In this document: in pieces, positions 6,826 to 15,254 of the stretch | Position numbering within the stretch: the stretch's first letter is position 1 | Layout of the letters: every line of letters starts with the position of its first letter | Source of the DNA: Cellulophaga omnivescoria | GTDB taxonomy: Bacteria; Bacteroidota; Bacteroidia; Flavobacteriales; Flavobacteriaceae | Assembly (NCBI RefSeq): GCF_001999725.1 | Contig: NZ_MDDP01000050.1 | Coordinates: forward strand, 1 to 64,000 | Reading direction: 5' to 3' | DNA: 64,000 nucleotides | Position numbers and translations under genes: made by a program | The notes under the pieces: generated by a model | Databases searched by the model: none | What the model was told of the DNA's origin: nothing | The model's input: the letters and a program-made list of their open reading frames with translations, nothing else

Positions 6826-6957
6826 ATGAAATTATCTATAATATTATCTAATTTAAACAATGGTAAAATAATGATTGCCATTTTTGCACTAGTATGTATT
6901 GTACTAGTAGCAATAGTTGTAGGTTTTTTAATGAATAGTACTAAAAAAAAAGAATAA
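6826..6957 (+). CDS. Small single-pass membrane protein (43 aa)
   Basis: A 44-codon frame: a polar N-terminus containing LSNLNNGK, a strongly hydrophobic segment (about residues 16-36) and a basic tail NSTKKKE. It follows the 58-residue protein by 90 bp and precedes a strong terminator (7011-7032), which supports a short plus-strand transcription unit of two micro-membrane proteins. Function unknown. Confidence 0.5.
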   Translation: MKLSIILSNLNNGKIMIAIFALVCIVLVAIVVGFLMNSTKKKE

Positions 6958-7010
6958 TACGTGGTTAATGGTTAGTTGTAATAATTGATTACATGTTTGG
7001 TTGAAATGAA

Positions 7011-7042
7011 AAAGCAGGTTTTTAAAACCTGCTTTTTTTTAT
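7011..7042. terminator. Bidirectional terminator
   Basis: AAAGCAGGTTTT and AAAACCTGCTTT form a near-perfect 12-bp stem followed by a T-run on the plus strand, with an A-run on the other side. It serves the plus-strand small-protein genes and the minus-strand uspA. Confidence 0.8.
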
Positions 7043-7044
7043 GT

Positions 7045-7863
7045 TTATATTTTAAATGTTACTACGGGTATGGTGGCGTGGTTGGCAACATCTTCTCCTA
7101 TGCTACCCATAAAAAAGTGAGATAAGCCTTTTCTGCCGTGTGTAGATATGGCTATTAAATCTGCATTTGTTGTATTGCTGTAATTTAAAATTCCTTTTTC
7201 TACAGTATAGTCGTTATAAATTTCTACTTCTATACCGGCATTGGTTTTAGATATAAACTGTGCTATTCTGGTGTAGGCATCTTCTGTGCTTAAAAAATTA
7301 TCACCTGGTGTATTTATGTACACGTAGTTTATTTTGGCTCCTAAAAGGTTGGCAAAACTTTTTACTTTATGAAAAGCTGGTATGTTGTCTTCATTAAAAC
7401 TAGACGCAAAAACTATAGAGTTTACTGTAAAATCTTCAATATCGTCTTTAATTACCAAAACTGGCACTGTTGCATTACGTACTACACGCTCTGTATTGCT
7501 ACCTATAAAAATTTCTTCCAAACCATCTACACCGTGGGAGCCCATAACAATTAAGTCTGCTTTGTGCTCTTCTGCAACCTCATTAACCTCACTAAATACT
7601 TTGTAGTGTTTTATTATTGGTGTTACTGTTATATCTTTTAAAAATGGTTTGTCTAAAAATTCTGAGAATCTTTTTTCTGTAAGTTTTAATAAAAATACAA
7701 CTTGCTCTTGTGGTAATCCTTCAGAAGAAATCATTACTGCATTTAGTTCTAACATATGCAAAACTACAAGCTCTGCGTTTTGCTTACTAGCTAAAGATGC
7801 AGCAACTTTTAATGCTTTATTAGATTGATCTGAAAAATCTACAGGTACTATTATTTTTTTCAT
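7045..7863 (-). CDS. Universal stress protein, tandem Usp domains
   Basis: A 272-residue protein with two Usp folds. Repeat 1 (1-140) contains VPVDFSDQSNKALKVA and the GSHGVDGLEEIFIGSNTERV nucleotide-binding loop. Repeat 2 (about 148-272) contains STHGRKGLSHFFMGSIGEDV. Both G-2x-G-9x-G-type loops look intact, so it may bind ATP. It lies 22 bp after hemN and is probably transcribed with it from the promoter carrying the Crp/Fnr-type palindrome, suggesting induction at low oxygen (inference). Confidence 0.9.
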   Translation of the reverse strand: MKKIIVPVDFSDQSNKALKVAASLASKQNAELVVLHMLELNAVMISSEGLPQEQVVFLLKLTEKRFSEFLDKPFLKDITVTPIIKHYKVFSEVNEVAEEHKADLIVMGSHGVDGLEEIFIGSNTERVVRNATVPVLVIKDDIEDFTVNSIVFASSFNEDNIPAFHKVKSFANLLGAKINYVYINTPGDNFLSTEDAYTRIAQFISKTNAGIEVEIYNDYTVEKGILNYSNTTNADLIAISTHGRKGLSHFFMGSIGEDVANHATIPVVTFKI

Positions 7864-7885
7864 GCGTAAAATTTAAAGTTTATAA

Positions 7886-9247
7886 TTAAATTGTCATTGA
7901 AAATAGTCTTGTCTGCGGTGTTTTTTGATGTAGTAACACATCAAAAGCCATACATATATTTCTAATAAAAGGCCTGCCTTTATCTAATACAGTTAGCTTT
8001 GTAGAAGAAATTTCTATAAGACCATCATTCTTCATTTCTTGTAACTTGTCTAAAGTTTCGCTTAGTTGTGCAAACTCTTCATTTTTGTTACTCCAAGAAG
8101 TTTCTAACCTACACATCAAATTTAAAATATGTTTTCTAATTACAACATCTTCTTGTGTTAAAATGTGTCCTCTATAAATAGGAATTATATTATTAAATAC
8201 TAAATGATTGTATTCTTCTAAACTTTTAACATTTTGCGCAAAACTATACCAACTATCACTAATACTAGAAACACCTAAACCTATCATTACTTGTGTTTTA
8301 GATGGTGTATACCCCATAAAATTTCTATGTAAATTGTTAGTTACCATAGACTGGTATAAACTATCATTCTCTAGGGCAAAATGATCCATACCTATTTCTT
8401 TATAACCTACTTTTGCTAGTAAGTTTTTTCCTTTTTGATATTGCTCTCTTTTTTGTGTTGCAGTTGGTAAATCTTCATCTTTATAACCACGTTGCCCATT
8501 ACCTTTTAACCACGGTACGTGTGCGTAACTGTAAAAAGCCAACCTATCTGGCAGCAATTCTTTTGTTTTTAAAATGGTTTCTTCTACGTGTTCTAAAGTT
8601 TGGTGTGGTAATCCAAAAATAATATCGTGCCCAACAGAGGTATACCCTATTTCCCGTGCCCATTGTGTTACGTTTTTTACGTTACTAAAAGGCTGTACTC
8701 TGTTTATGGCTTTTTGCACAGTACTGTTATAATCTTGCACGCCATAGCTTACACGTCTAAAACCTACATTGTATAGTGCTTGTAAATGTTCTTTAGTAGT
8801 GTTGTTTGGGTGGCCTTCAAAACTAAACTCGTAATCTGCTGCGCGTTCTGCTTTTCTAAAAATACCATTTATAAGTGCCTGTAAGTTTTCTGGCGTAAAA
8901 AATGTTGGTGTGCCACCACCCAAATGCAACTCTTTAACAATTGGTTTTTCTGGTAACATATTGCAATACAATTGCCACTCTTTTAATACTGCTTGTATAT
9001 AAGGTGTTTCTACTTCATGCCTTTTGGTAATGCGTTTATGGCAACCACAAAACGTACAAAGACTTTCGCAAAAAGGTAAGTGTATGTACAAACTTATGCC
9101 TTCTGTAGCATTACTTTCTTTAAAAGATTTAATTAAGGTACGCTCCCACTCCTTACCAGAGAACGTGTTAATATTCCAATACGGAACGGTTGGGTAACTT
9201 GTATAACGTGGACCTGGAATATTGTATTTCTGAACTAAATTGCACAT
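7886..9247 (-). CDS. hemN: Oxygen-independent coproporphyrinogen III oxidase
   Basis: A 453-residue radical SAM enzyme that decarboxylates two propionate side chains of coproporphyrinogen III in haem synthesis without oxygen. The Fe-S motif IHLPFCESLCTFCGC gives Cys60, Cys64, Cys67 and the HemN-specific Cys69. LHLGGGTPTFF follows as the SAM-binding glycine motif, and the C-terminus (about 370-440) is the HemN accessory domain. Length is normal for HemN (about 450), longer than HemW. The promoter has a TGAC-N4-GTCA palindrome, fitting anaerobic activation. Confidence 0.95.
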   Translation of the reverse strand: MCNLVQKYNIPGPRYTSYPTVPYWNINTFSGKEWERTLIKSFKESNATEGISLYIHLPFCESLCTFCGCHKRITKRHEVETPYIQAVLKEWQLYCNMLPEKPIVKELHLGGGTPTFFTPENLQALINGIFRKAERAADYEFSFEGHPNNTTKEHLQALYNVGFRRVSYGVQDYNSTVQKAINRVQPFSNVKNVTQWAREIGYTSVGHDIIFGLPHQTLEHVEETILKTKELLPDRLAFYSYAHVPWLKGNGQRGYKDEDLPTATQKREQYQKGKNLLAKVGYKEIGMDHFALENDSLYQSMVTNNLHRNFMGYTPSKTQVMIGLGVSSISDSWYSFAQNVKSLEEYNHLVFNNIIPIYRGHILTQEDVVIRKHILNLMCRLETSWSNKNEEFAQLSETLDKLQEMKNDGLIEISSTKLTVLDKGRPFIRNICMAFDVLLHQKTPQTRLFSMTI

Positions 9248-9268
9248 TTGTATAGCGTATTTTTAAGG

Positions 9269-9276
9269 TAAAAATA
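9269..9276 (-). promoter_or_regulatory. -7 element of the hemN-uspA promoter
   Basis: TATTTTTA on the minus strand lies exactly 21 bp downstream of the palindrome at 9298-9313. The persulfide-dioxygenase gene has the same arrangement with TAGTTTTA. Both differ from the TAnnTTTG consensus in the last base, as expected for an activator-dependent promoter. Confidence 0.45.
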
Positions 9277-9297
9277 CAGGCTATTTTATGCTATAAC

Positions 9298-9313
9298 TAT
9301 GACAAATGTCATA
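9298..9313. promoter_or_regulatory. Crp/Fnr-type palindrome upstream of hemN
   Basis: TATGACAAATGTCATA is a perfect 7+2+7 inverted repeat of the TGAC-N4-GTCA kind used by Crp/Fnr-family regulators. Its centre is about 58 bp upstream of the start codon and 29 bp upstream of the -7 box, which puts it near -41 relative to transcription: a class II activator position. Confidence 0.6.
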
Positions 9314-9331
9314 CTACCAAAAAAATACAAT

Positions 9332-10381
9332 TTAGGCTTTATGCCAAACTATGCACGTTGGGGTATTTATGTCTTTTATTTGGTGTGATAGGGTTAACGT
9401 ACCTGCATCTTTATTTCTTTTAAAGACACTTACATCATTAGAGCTTTGGCCTGCAACCAGCAACCAATCTTCAGACGGAGACAAGTTAAAATCTCTTGGT
9501 GTTATACTATTTGCATCTACACGCTCTACCAATGTTAATTCTCCCGTTTTTTTATCTACCTTAAAAACTATAATTTGACTAGTGGTTCTTTCTGATGCGT
9601 ATAAAAATTTTCCGTTATCACTTATTCTAATGGCTGCCGCACCTGGCAGACCTATAAACGATTCTGGTAACAATTTTATGGTTTGCAACAAACTACTGTC
9701 TTTAGTTGTAAATACACTTACAGTACCAAACATCTCGGTTAACACATACACAAACTCTTTTTTAGGATGAAAAACACAATGCCTTGCTCCGCTACCGGCA
9801 GCTACTTTAAAATTTAAATTAGCCCTGTTCATAAAACCAGTATTGCTACCTTTTTCATAGGTTTTAACAGCATCTAAACCTAGGTCTGTTACATACATTC
9901 TGTTTTTATTGTACAAGCACATATGTGCGTGCGGCCCTTCTTGTCTGCCTGGGTTTACTCCTTTACCGGTATGTTGTAAAATTTGAGCATTTTGCACAAA
10001 ACCGTTTTTCTGTATGGCATACACCTCAGCATTTCCTGTACCATAATTGGCAACAGCAACTTCTTTACCATTTGGTGATATGGCTATGTGGCAAGGGTAT
10101 GCGCCGTGTATGTATTTTTCATCTATAAATGTATAACTACCATTACCGTTGTGTTTAAATACTTTTAGTTTTGGTGTATCTTCATAAGCAATTTCTTCAA
10201 TAACATACAAACAATTGTTTTTATCATTATACGCAAAATAGCTTGGGTTTTTAAGCGGTAAATGTCCTATTTCTGTAGTAGTACCAGTGTTTTCATTCCA
10301 TTTTAAAATGTAAATACCTTTACTTTTCCCAATTAGGGTTTCAGACATTTTTTGGGTGTAACCACCAACCAATACAATCAT
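9332..10381 (-). CDS. Lactonase family protein (6-phosphogluconolactonase YbhE type)
   Basis: A 349-residue seven-bladed beta-propeller of the Pgl/YbhE lactonase family, with repeated blade motifs such as HIAISPNGKEVAVANYGTG, HPKKEFVYVLTEM and RISDNGKFLYASER. The conserved GPHAHM segment (about residue 150) and the HCVFHP segment are usual for the family. The family includes 6-phosphogluconolactonase and carboxy-cis,cis-muconate cyclase. No pentose-phosphate gene is adjacent, so the substrate is unproven. It has no signal peptide and is probably cytoplasmic. Confidence 0.85.
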   Translation of the reverse strand: MIVLVGGYTQKMSETLIGKSKGIYILKWNENTGTTTEIGHLPLKNPSYFAYNDKNNCLYVIEEIAYEDTPKLKVFKHNGNGSYTFIDEKYIHGAYPCHIAISPNGKEVAVANYGTGNAEVYAIQKNGFVQNAQILQHTGKGVNPGRQEGPHAHMCLYNKNRMYVTDLGLDAVKTYEKGSNTGFMNRANLNFKVAAGSGARHCVFHPKKEFVYVLTEMFGTVSVFTTKDSSLLQTIKLLPESFIGLPGAAAIRISDNGKFLYASERTTSQIIVFKVDKKTGELTLVERVDANSITPRDFNLSPSEDWLLVAGQSSNDVSVFKRNKDAGTLTLSHQIKDINTPTCIVWHKA

Positions 10382-10501
10382 AATTTAAATGCTAGTTATT
10401 TAAAACACAAATTACAAATAAAAGAATAACATTACTTTATATGCTACTTTAAATTTACAACAGTATTTGTAAAACCTGTATAATAGAGTTTTTAATAAAA
10501 A

Positions 10502-10547
10502 AAAAGGCTAAAACAAGCTGGTAAGTACCAAACTGTTTTAACCTTTT
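10502..10547 (-). terminator. Terminator after the persulfide-dioxygenase gene
   Basis: AAAAGG...GGTA and TACC...CCTTTT arms of about 20 bp with a few mismatches, followed on the minus strand by a run of ten or more T. It lies 22 bp past the stop codon at 10569. Confidence 0.75.
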
Positions 10548-10568
10548 GTAATTTATATTATACAGTTA

Positions 10569-11978
10569 CTATAAAGTAGATGGACAAACATATTTTGTTA
10601 TATTCATATCTGCTTTACGCATAGCTGCAAAACCACCTGCTATGTCTACCAAATTATGAATTCCTCTACTTTTTAAGATAGATGCAGCTATTACAGATCT
10701 GTAACCACCAGCACAGTGTATATAAAAAGTTTCTTCTTTAGGAAACTCTGCTAAATGGTTGTTTAGCATACTTAATGGCGTACTTGTAACATCTACTAAA
10801 TGCTCTGACTGGTACTCGCCTACTTTACGAACATCAAAAACAGGTGCATTTTTTTCTATTATTTCTTTTTTTGCTTCGGTAGCAGAAATAGAACGTAAAC
10901 TATCTACTTCCTTACCCGCAGCTTTCCAGGCATCTATACCACCTTTTAAATAACCAATAGTATTATCAAAACCAACACGAGATAAACGTGTAATTGCTTC
11001 CTTTTCTAGTCCCTCTGGTACAACCAAAACAATAGGTTGCTTAACATCTGCTATTAAAGCACCAACCCAAGGAGCAAAACTACCGTTAAGACCAATAAAA
11101 ATAGACCTTGGTATGTGTTCTTTTACATATTCATTTTGATGCCTAACATCTAAAACAATTGCATTAGTTTCATTTGCTACAACCTCTAACTCTTCTGGTG
11201 ATAGAGGTCTTGTACCTCTTTCCTGCACAACAGCTATATCATCATACCCTTCTTTATTCATTTTTACATTAAGTGGAAAATATTTTGGAGGTGGTGCTAA
11301 ACCATCTGTAACCTCTTTTATAAATTCTTCCTTAGTCATATCTGCACGTAGGGCGTAATTCATTCTCTTTTGGTTGCCTAATGAGTCTACGGTTTCTTTC
11401 ATCATATTTTTACCACAAGCCGATCCTGCACCGTGAGCTGGGTACACAATAACATCATCTGCTAATGGCATAATTTTGTTACGTAAACTATCAAACAAAA
11501 AGCCTGCTAAATCTTTTTCTGTAATTTCACCAGCTTTTTGGGCTAAATCTGGTCTTCCCACATCTCCTAAAAACAATGTATCACCAGAAAAAATAGCGTG
11601 GTCTTTACCGTTTTCATCACGTAGTAAATACGTTGTACTCTCCATAGTGTGTCCTGGTGTGTGCAATACAACTATAGTTACATTACCTAATTTAAACTCT
11701 TGTAAGTCTTCTGCTATAAGGGCATCAAAACCAGTATTTGCGTTTGGTCCAAAAACTATTGGTGCACCAGTAGCTTTAGATAACGAAAGGTGTCCGCTAA
11801 CAAAGTCTGCATGAAAATGGGTTTCAAAAATATATTTTATTGTAGCATTATCTGCTGTTGCTCTTTTTATATAAGGATCTATTTCTCTTAACGGATCTAT
11901 AATTGCCACCTCTCCATTACTCTCTATATAGTAGGCACCTTGTGCTAAACATCCTGTATAAATCTGTTCTATATTCAT
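10569..11978 (-). CDS. Persulfide-dioxygenase-like MBL protein with two rhodanese domains
   Basis: A 469-residue protein. The N-terminal metallo-beta-lactamase fold carries THFHADFVSGH (His54, His56, Asp58, His63), the ETHE1/PDO metal site. Two rhodanese modules follow (about 255-360 and 370-465). The first lacks an active-site Cys (the loop reads IVLVVPEGLEK). The second has the Cys422 loop HCAGGYRS. The PDO-rhodanese fusion oxidises glutathione persulfide to sulfite and shuttles sulfane sulfur. It lies 65 bp after a SulP transporter gene, which may export the sulfite/sulfate formed (inference). A Crp/Fnr-type palindrome lies in its promoter. Confidence 0.9.
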   Translation of the reverse strand: MNIEQIYTGCLAQGAYYIESNGEVAIIDPLREIDPYIKRATADNATIKYIFETHFHADFVSGHLSLSKATGAPIVFGPNANTGFDALIAEDLQEFKLGNVTIVVLHTPGHTMESTTYLLRDENGKDHAIFSGDTLFLGDVGRPDLAQKAGEITEKDLAGFLFDSLRNKIMPLADDVIVYPAHGAGSACGKNMMKETVDSLGNQKRMNYALRADMTKEEFIKEVTDGLAPPPKYFPLNVKMNKEGYDDIAVVQERGTRPLSPEELEVVANETNAIVLDVRHQNEYVKEHIPRSIFIGLNGSFAPWVGALIADVKQPIVLVVPEGLEKEAITRLSRVGFDNTIGYLKGGIDAWKAAGKEVDSLRSISATEAKKEIIEKNAPVFDVRKVGEYQSEHLVDVTSTPLSMLNNHLAEFPKEETFYIHCAGGYRSVIAASILKSRGIHNLVDIAGGFAAMRKADMNITKYVCPSTL

Positions 11979-12003
11979 AGTCTATTTCAATTTTGTAAAC
12001 GCG

Positions 12004-12011
12004 TAAAACTA
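12004..12011 (-). promoter_or_regulatory. -7 element of the persulfide-dioxygenase promoter
   Basis: TAGTTTTA on the minus strand is 21 bp downstream of the palindrome at 12033-12048, mirroring the hemN promoter. Confidence 0.4.
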
Positions 12012-12032
12012 CGTTAATTATTTTTTTTAGTT

Positions 12033-12048
12033 ACTGATATTTATCAGT
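12033..12048. promoter_or_regulatory. Crp/Fnr-type palindrome upstream of the persulfide dioxygenase
   Basis: ACTGATATTTATCAGT is a perfect 7+2+7 inverted repeat with the TGAT-N4-ATCA core of an FNR box. It overlaps the last codons and stop of the SulP gene, so the dioxygenase gene has its own promoter in addition to any read-through. Its centre is about 62 bp from the start codon. Confidence 0.55.
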
Positions 12049-13768
12049 TAAAGTTTTTTTGATGTGCAACCTTGGCTCTTAGTATAGATATTTCTTTAGG
12101 CTCATCAAAATACGTTACTGCTTCAGATGTTTTTACAAACAAAAACTCTCTGTGCAACTCCGTTATAATTCCGCTTGTAAAAATAATGTCTCTTGCAGGG
12201 CCAATTGCACCAGCAACATAAAACTGTATATTTTTTTCGTGAATTTCTTTTATTACTTTTTCTAGCATTTGTGCAGCGCTAGAGTCTATATAATTTATAG
12301 CTTCGGCATTTAATATTACACCTTTTAAAGCGGCACCTTTTTTATGTATGTGTTTGTACAATTCTGTTTTAAAATAGCCTGCATTACCAAAGTACAATTG
12401 TGCATCAAACCTAACAATTAATAAATCTTCTCTGGTAATTACTTCTGTACCAAACCTACTTACATTTTTGTAATAATCTGTTCCCTCTACATTACCTAAA
12501 ACCGCAAAATGTGGTTTAGATGTTCTGTAGACCATTAGTAATAATGAAAATAAAACGCCTACCAAAATACCTTCTTTAATACCTATAAAAACCGTACAAA
12601 TAAATGTTGCTAACAATACTAAAAACTCGTCTTTACGGTGTTTCCATAGTTCTTTGGGGTAAGCTACGTCTATTAAACCAAATACAGATACCATAATTAT
12701 AGATGCCAATACTGCTTTAGGTAGATAGAAAAATAATGGTGTTAAAAATAATAACACCACCACTACCATTATTACACTAAAAAGTGATGCTAAATTTGTT
12801 TTTGCTCCTGCCTCATAATTTATAGCAGACCTAGAAAAACTTGCAGTAACCGGAAAAGATTTAAAAAAAGAACCTACCATATTTGCAGATCCAATAGCTA
12901 TTAACTCCTGGTTTGGATTTATAGTTTCTTCTCCTGTTTTTTCTTCTAGAGCTTTACCTATAGATATTGCCTCTAAATACCCAACTAAAGCCAAAGTAAT
13001 GGCAATTGGCCAAATATCTAATATGTTTTTTATATTTATGTTAGGTACACCAAATGAAGGTAAACCATCTGGAATTGCACCTACTATTTTTACGCCGTAT
13101 TGCTCTAATTTTAAAAAGTAAACAGCCAAAATACCCAATACAACTACAAATAAAATAGACGGTATTTTTTTATTTATTTTTTTTACTACCACAATTATAA
13201 GTATACCAACCATACCAATAGCAAAGTCGTACATATTGGTTTCTGCTACTTTTGCAAATACATTTTTTATTAGCGTTACAAATTTGCTACTGCCCTCTAT
13301 ATTTGCACCTAGTAAATGTTTAAGCTGACTAAACATAATTATTATTGCTGCACCAGATGTAAAACCACTAATTACAGGTTTAGACATAAAGTTTACTAAA
13401 AAACCCATTCTAAAAAGTCCTAGCAGAAACTGAGTAGCACCAACCAAAAAAGCAAGTACAATTGCCATTGCAATATAATCTTCTGTGGTGGTAAGTGACA
13501 AAGCTCCTAAACCTGCTGCAACCAATAAAGAATCCATAGCAACGGGCCCAACAGCCAACTGCCTAGATGTTCCTAAAAAAACATACATTAAAGTAGGAAA
13601 CAAGGCTGCATACAAACCATATACAGGTGGTAAACCAGCTATCATAGCATATGCCATACCTTGCGGAATTAAAATAATACCCACCGTAAAACCAGCAAGT
13701 AAATCTTTTATAAAATCTCCTTTTTTATAGGTTTTAAGCCAAGTAAGTATTGGAAAAAAATTATGCAT
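12044..13768 (-). CDS. SulP-family anion transporter with STAS domain
   Basis: A 574-residue SulP/SLC26-type transporter. The membrane part (about 20-400) begins with the signature GFTVGIILIPQGMAYAMIAGLPPVYGLYAALFP. A cytoplasmic STAS domain (about 435-550) contains the conserved LNAEAINYIDSSAAQML segment. The family moves sulfate, bicarbonate or other anions. With the persulfide dioxygenase downstream, sulfate/sulfite movement is favoured. A TAAATTTG -7-like element lies at 13773-13780, only 4 bp before the ATG, which would give an almost leaderless mRNA. Confidence 0.92.
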   Translation of the reverse strand: MHNFFPILTWLKTYKKGDFIKDLLAGFTVGIILIPQGMAYAMIAGLPPVYGLYAALFPTLMYVFLGTSRQLAVGPVAMDSLLVAAGLGALSLTTTEDYIAMAIVLAFLVGATQFLLGLFRMGFLVNFMSKPVISGFTSGAAIIIMFSQLKHLLGANIEGSSKFVTLIKNVFAKVAETNMYDFAIGMVGILIIVVVKKINKKIPSILFVVVLGILAVYFLKLEQYGVKIVGAIPDGLPSFGVPNINIKNILDIWPIAITLALVGYLEAISIGKALEEKTGEETINPNQELIAIGSANMVGSFFKSFPVTASFSRSAINYEAGAKTNLASLFSVIMVVVVLLFLTPLFFYLPKAVLASIIMVSVFGLIDVAYPKELWKHRKDEFLVLLATFICTVFIGIKEGILVGVLFSLLLMVYRTSKPHFAVLGNVEGTDYYKNVSRFGTEVITREDLLIVRFDAQLYFGNAGYFKTELYKHIHKKGAALKGVILNAEAINYIDSSAAQMLEKVIKEIHEKNIQFYVAGAIGPARDIIFTSGIITELHREFLFVKTSEAVTYFDEPKEISILRAKVAHQKNFN

Positions 13769-13841
13769 TAGGCAAATTTACAGTTATTGTTTTATAGTAT
13801 AAATATGATATTAAAAAAAGGGTGACAAATTATAACATAAG

Positions 13842-14627
13842 TTACAAATTAGAAGGTGTTAAAAACACTTTATATTCTGCTGGCAAGTTACCTATATGGC
13901 TAAACCCTTTAAATAATTTGTTTTGTGCAACATCATAAGGATAAAATGTAATAGGCTCTATACATAACATAGTGTCTACCTCTGTCCATAACATTAACTC
14001 TTTAAAACCTTGGGTTTTTATAGTAATAGTATTTGTATTTTGTAGTCCTGCTTTAGTAACATCTCTTAAAGGATAAGCCACACTACCTGCAGCTTTTATA
14101 TCTTGTACACTAGTTTTAATATTTTCTCCGTAACTAATTTGCGTAGTACTACTTTCTGTTTTAAAAGCTGGGTGATACCCTAACATATACGGCATACCTT
14201 CTTCTGCTGTAATTGTAAATGTAATTTTTAAACCAGTGTTGGTAAGTTGGTATTTTTTTTCAAATTGAAAATCATATGGCCAGTACAATTCACTTACGGT
14301 AGATTTATTTGGATATTTAGAATTGGTTACTTTGGTATTGGCCTTATACTCCTTTTTAAAAATTGCTGTATTAGTACTATTTTCTACCAGTGTATATGCT
14401 AACTCTCTTAATAAACCATGTTGGTCTTGAACAGCATCTCCTTTAGGCGTCTGTACTTTAAAATTTGCTTCTGCAGTAGGCCCAATTATAGGAAACATTT
14501 CTGTATCTGCATTACGCCATCCCGGATCTCCCTTTTGGTGTATAAATTCTACATCATTAACAATGTAATTTACCAGTTCACCTTTATCAATCTTAACGGT
14601 TTGGTTTGCTAATTTAAGTGTTATCAT
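13842..14627 (-). CDS. Aldose 1-epimerase family protein
   Basis: A 261-residue galactose-mutarotase-like protein, starting at the ATG at 14627 (a GTG seven codons upstream is less likely). Visible family features are WRNADTEMFPIIGPT near residue 37, DQHGLLRELAY with the catalytic-type His, MPYMLGYHPAF (second His) and the C-terminal LCIEPITFYPYDV containing the likely catalytic Glu. It would interconvert sugar anomers in the cytoplasm; the substrate is unknown. It is the third gene of a minus-strand run with the acetyltransferase and cysteine synthase/CBS genes. Confidence 0.88.
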   Translation of the reverse strand: MITLKLANQTVKIDKGELVNYIVNDVEFIHQKGDPGWRNADTEMFPIIGPTAEANFKVQTPKGDAVQDQHGLLRELAYTLVENSTNTAIFKKEYKANTKVTNSKYPNKSTVSELYWPYDFQFEKKYQLTNTGLKITFTITAEEGMPYMLGYHPAFKTESSTTQISYGENIKTSVQDIKAAGSVAYPLRDVTKAGLQNTNTITIKTQGFKELMLWTEVDTMLCIEPITFYPYDVAQNKLFKGFSHIGNLPAEYKVFLTPSNL

Positions 14628-14654
14628 GCTAAACAAATTATAGCACACAAGTTA

Positions 14655-15242
14655 CTATTTTATATCAAAATAGACTTTATCTTCTTCTGTAATTTGTCTT
14701 TTTACAACACAAGGATTACCTACTGCAATAACATTACTAGGTATATTTTTGGTTACTACACTACCAGAACCAATAACACTGTTATCTCCTATAGTTACAC
14801 CTGGATTTATAACCACGTTGCCACCAACCCAAACATTATTACCTATAGTTATTGGCAAAGCGTGCTCATAATGTTTATTTCTAATAGTATGGTGTATAGG
14901 ATGTGTTGCAGTATATATTGCAACATTAGGACCCAACATTACATTGTCTCCTATGGCAACTTTAGCACAATCTAATATAGTAAGGTTATAATTAGCAAAA
15001 AAGTTAGCGCCAAGTTCTATATTATAACCATAATCACACCTAAAAGGCGGCTCTATATAGAACCGCTTAGGTGTTTTTCCTAAAAGCAAAACTAGGTCTT
15101 GCTTTTGTTCTTTTAGTTGTGAGGGTCTGCGAGAGTTAAAATTAAAAACAATATCTTTTGCTTTTAAGCGCTCTGCTGCTAATTGTTTGTTATAAGGAGA
15201 ATACGGCTTACCAGAAAGCATTTTGTCTTTTTCACTCTGCAT
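14655..15242 (-). CDS. Sugar O-acetyltransferase (maltose/galactoside type)
   Basis: A 195-residue left-handed beta-helix acyltransferase. The N-terminal Maa domain (SEKDKMLSGKPYSPYNKQL) is followed by hexapeptide repeats. Between them lies TATHPIHHTIRNKHYEHALP with the catalytic His, then IGNNVWVGGNVVINPGVTIG. It acetylates a sugar hydroxyl with acetyl-CoA. The ATG at 15242 was chosen over a GTG two codons upstream because family members start at the Met-x-Ser/Thr-Glu motif. It lies 12 bp after the cysteine-synthase-like gene. Confidence 0.88.
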   Translation of the reverse strand: MQSEKDKMLSGKPYSPYNKQLAAERLKAKDIVFNFNSRRPSQLKEQKQDLVLLLGKTPKRFYIEPPFRCDYGYNIELGANFFANYNLTILDCAKVAIGDNVMLGPNVAIYTATHPIHHTIRNKHYEHALPITIGNNVWVGGNVVINPGVTIGDNSVIGSGSVVTKNIPSNVIAVGNPCVVKRQITEEDKVYFDIK

Positions 15243-15254
15243 AGGCACTACTAT

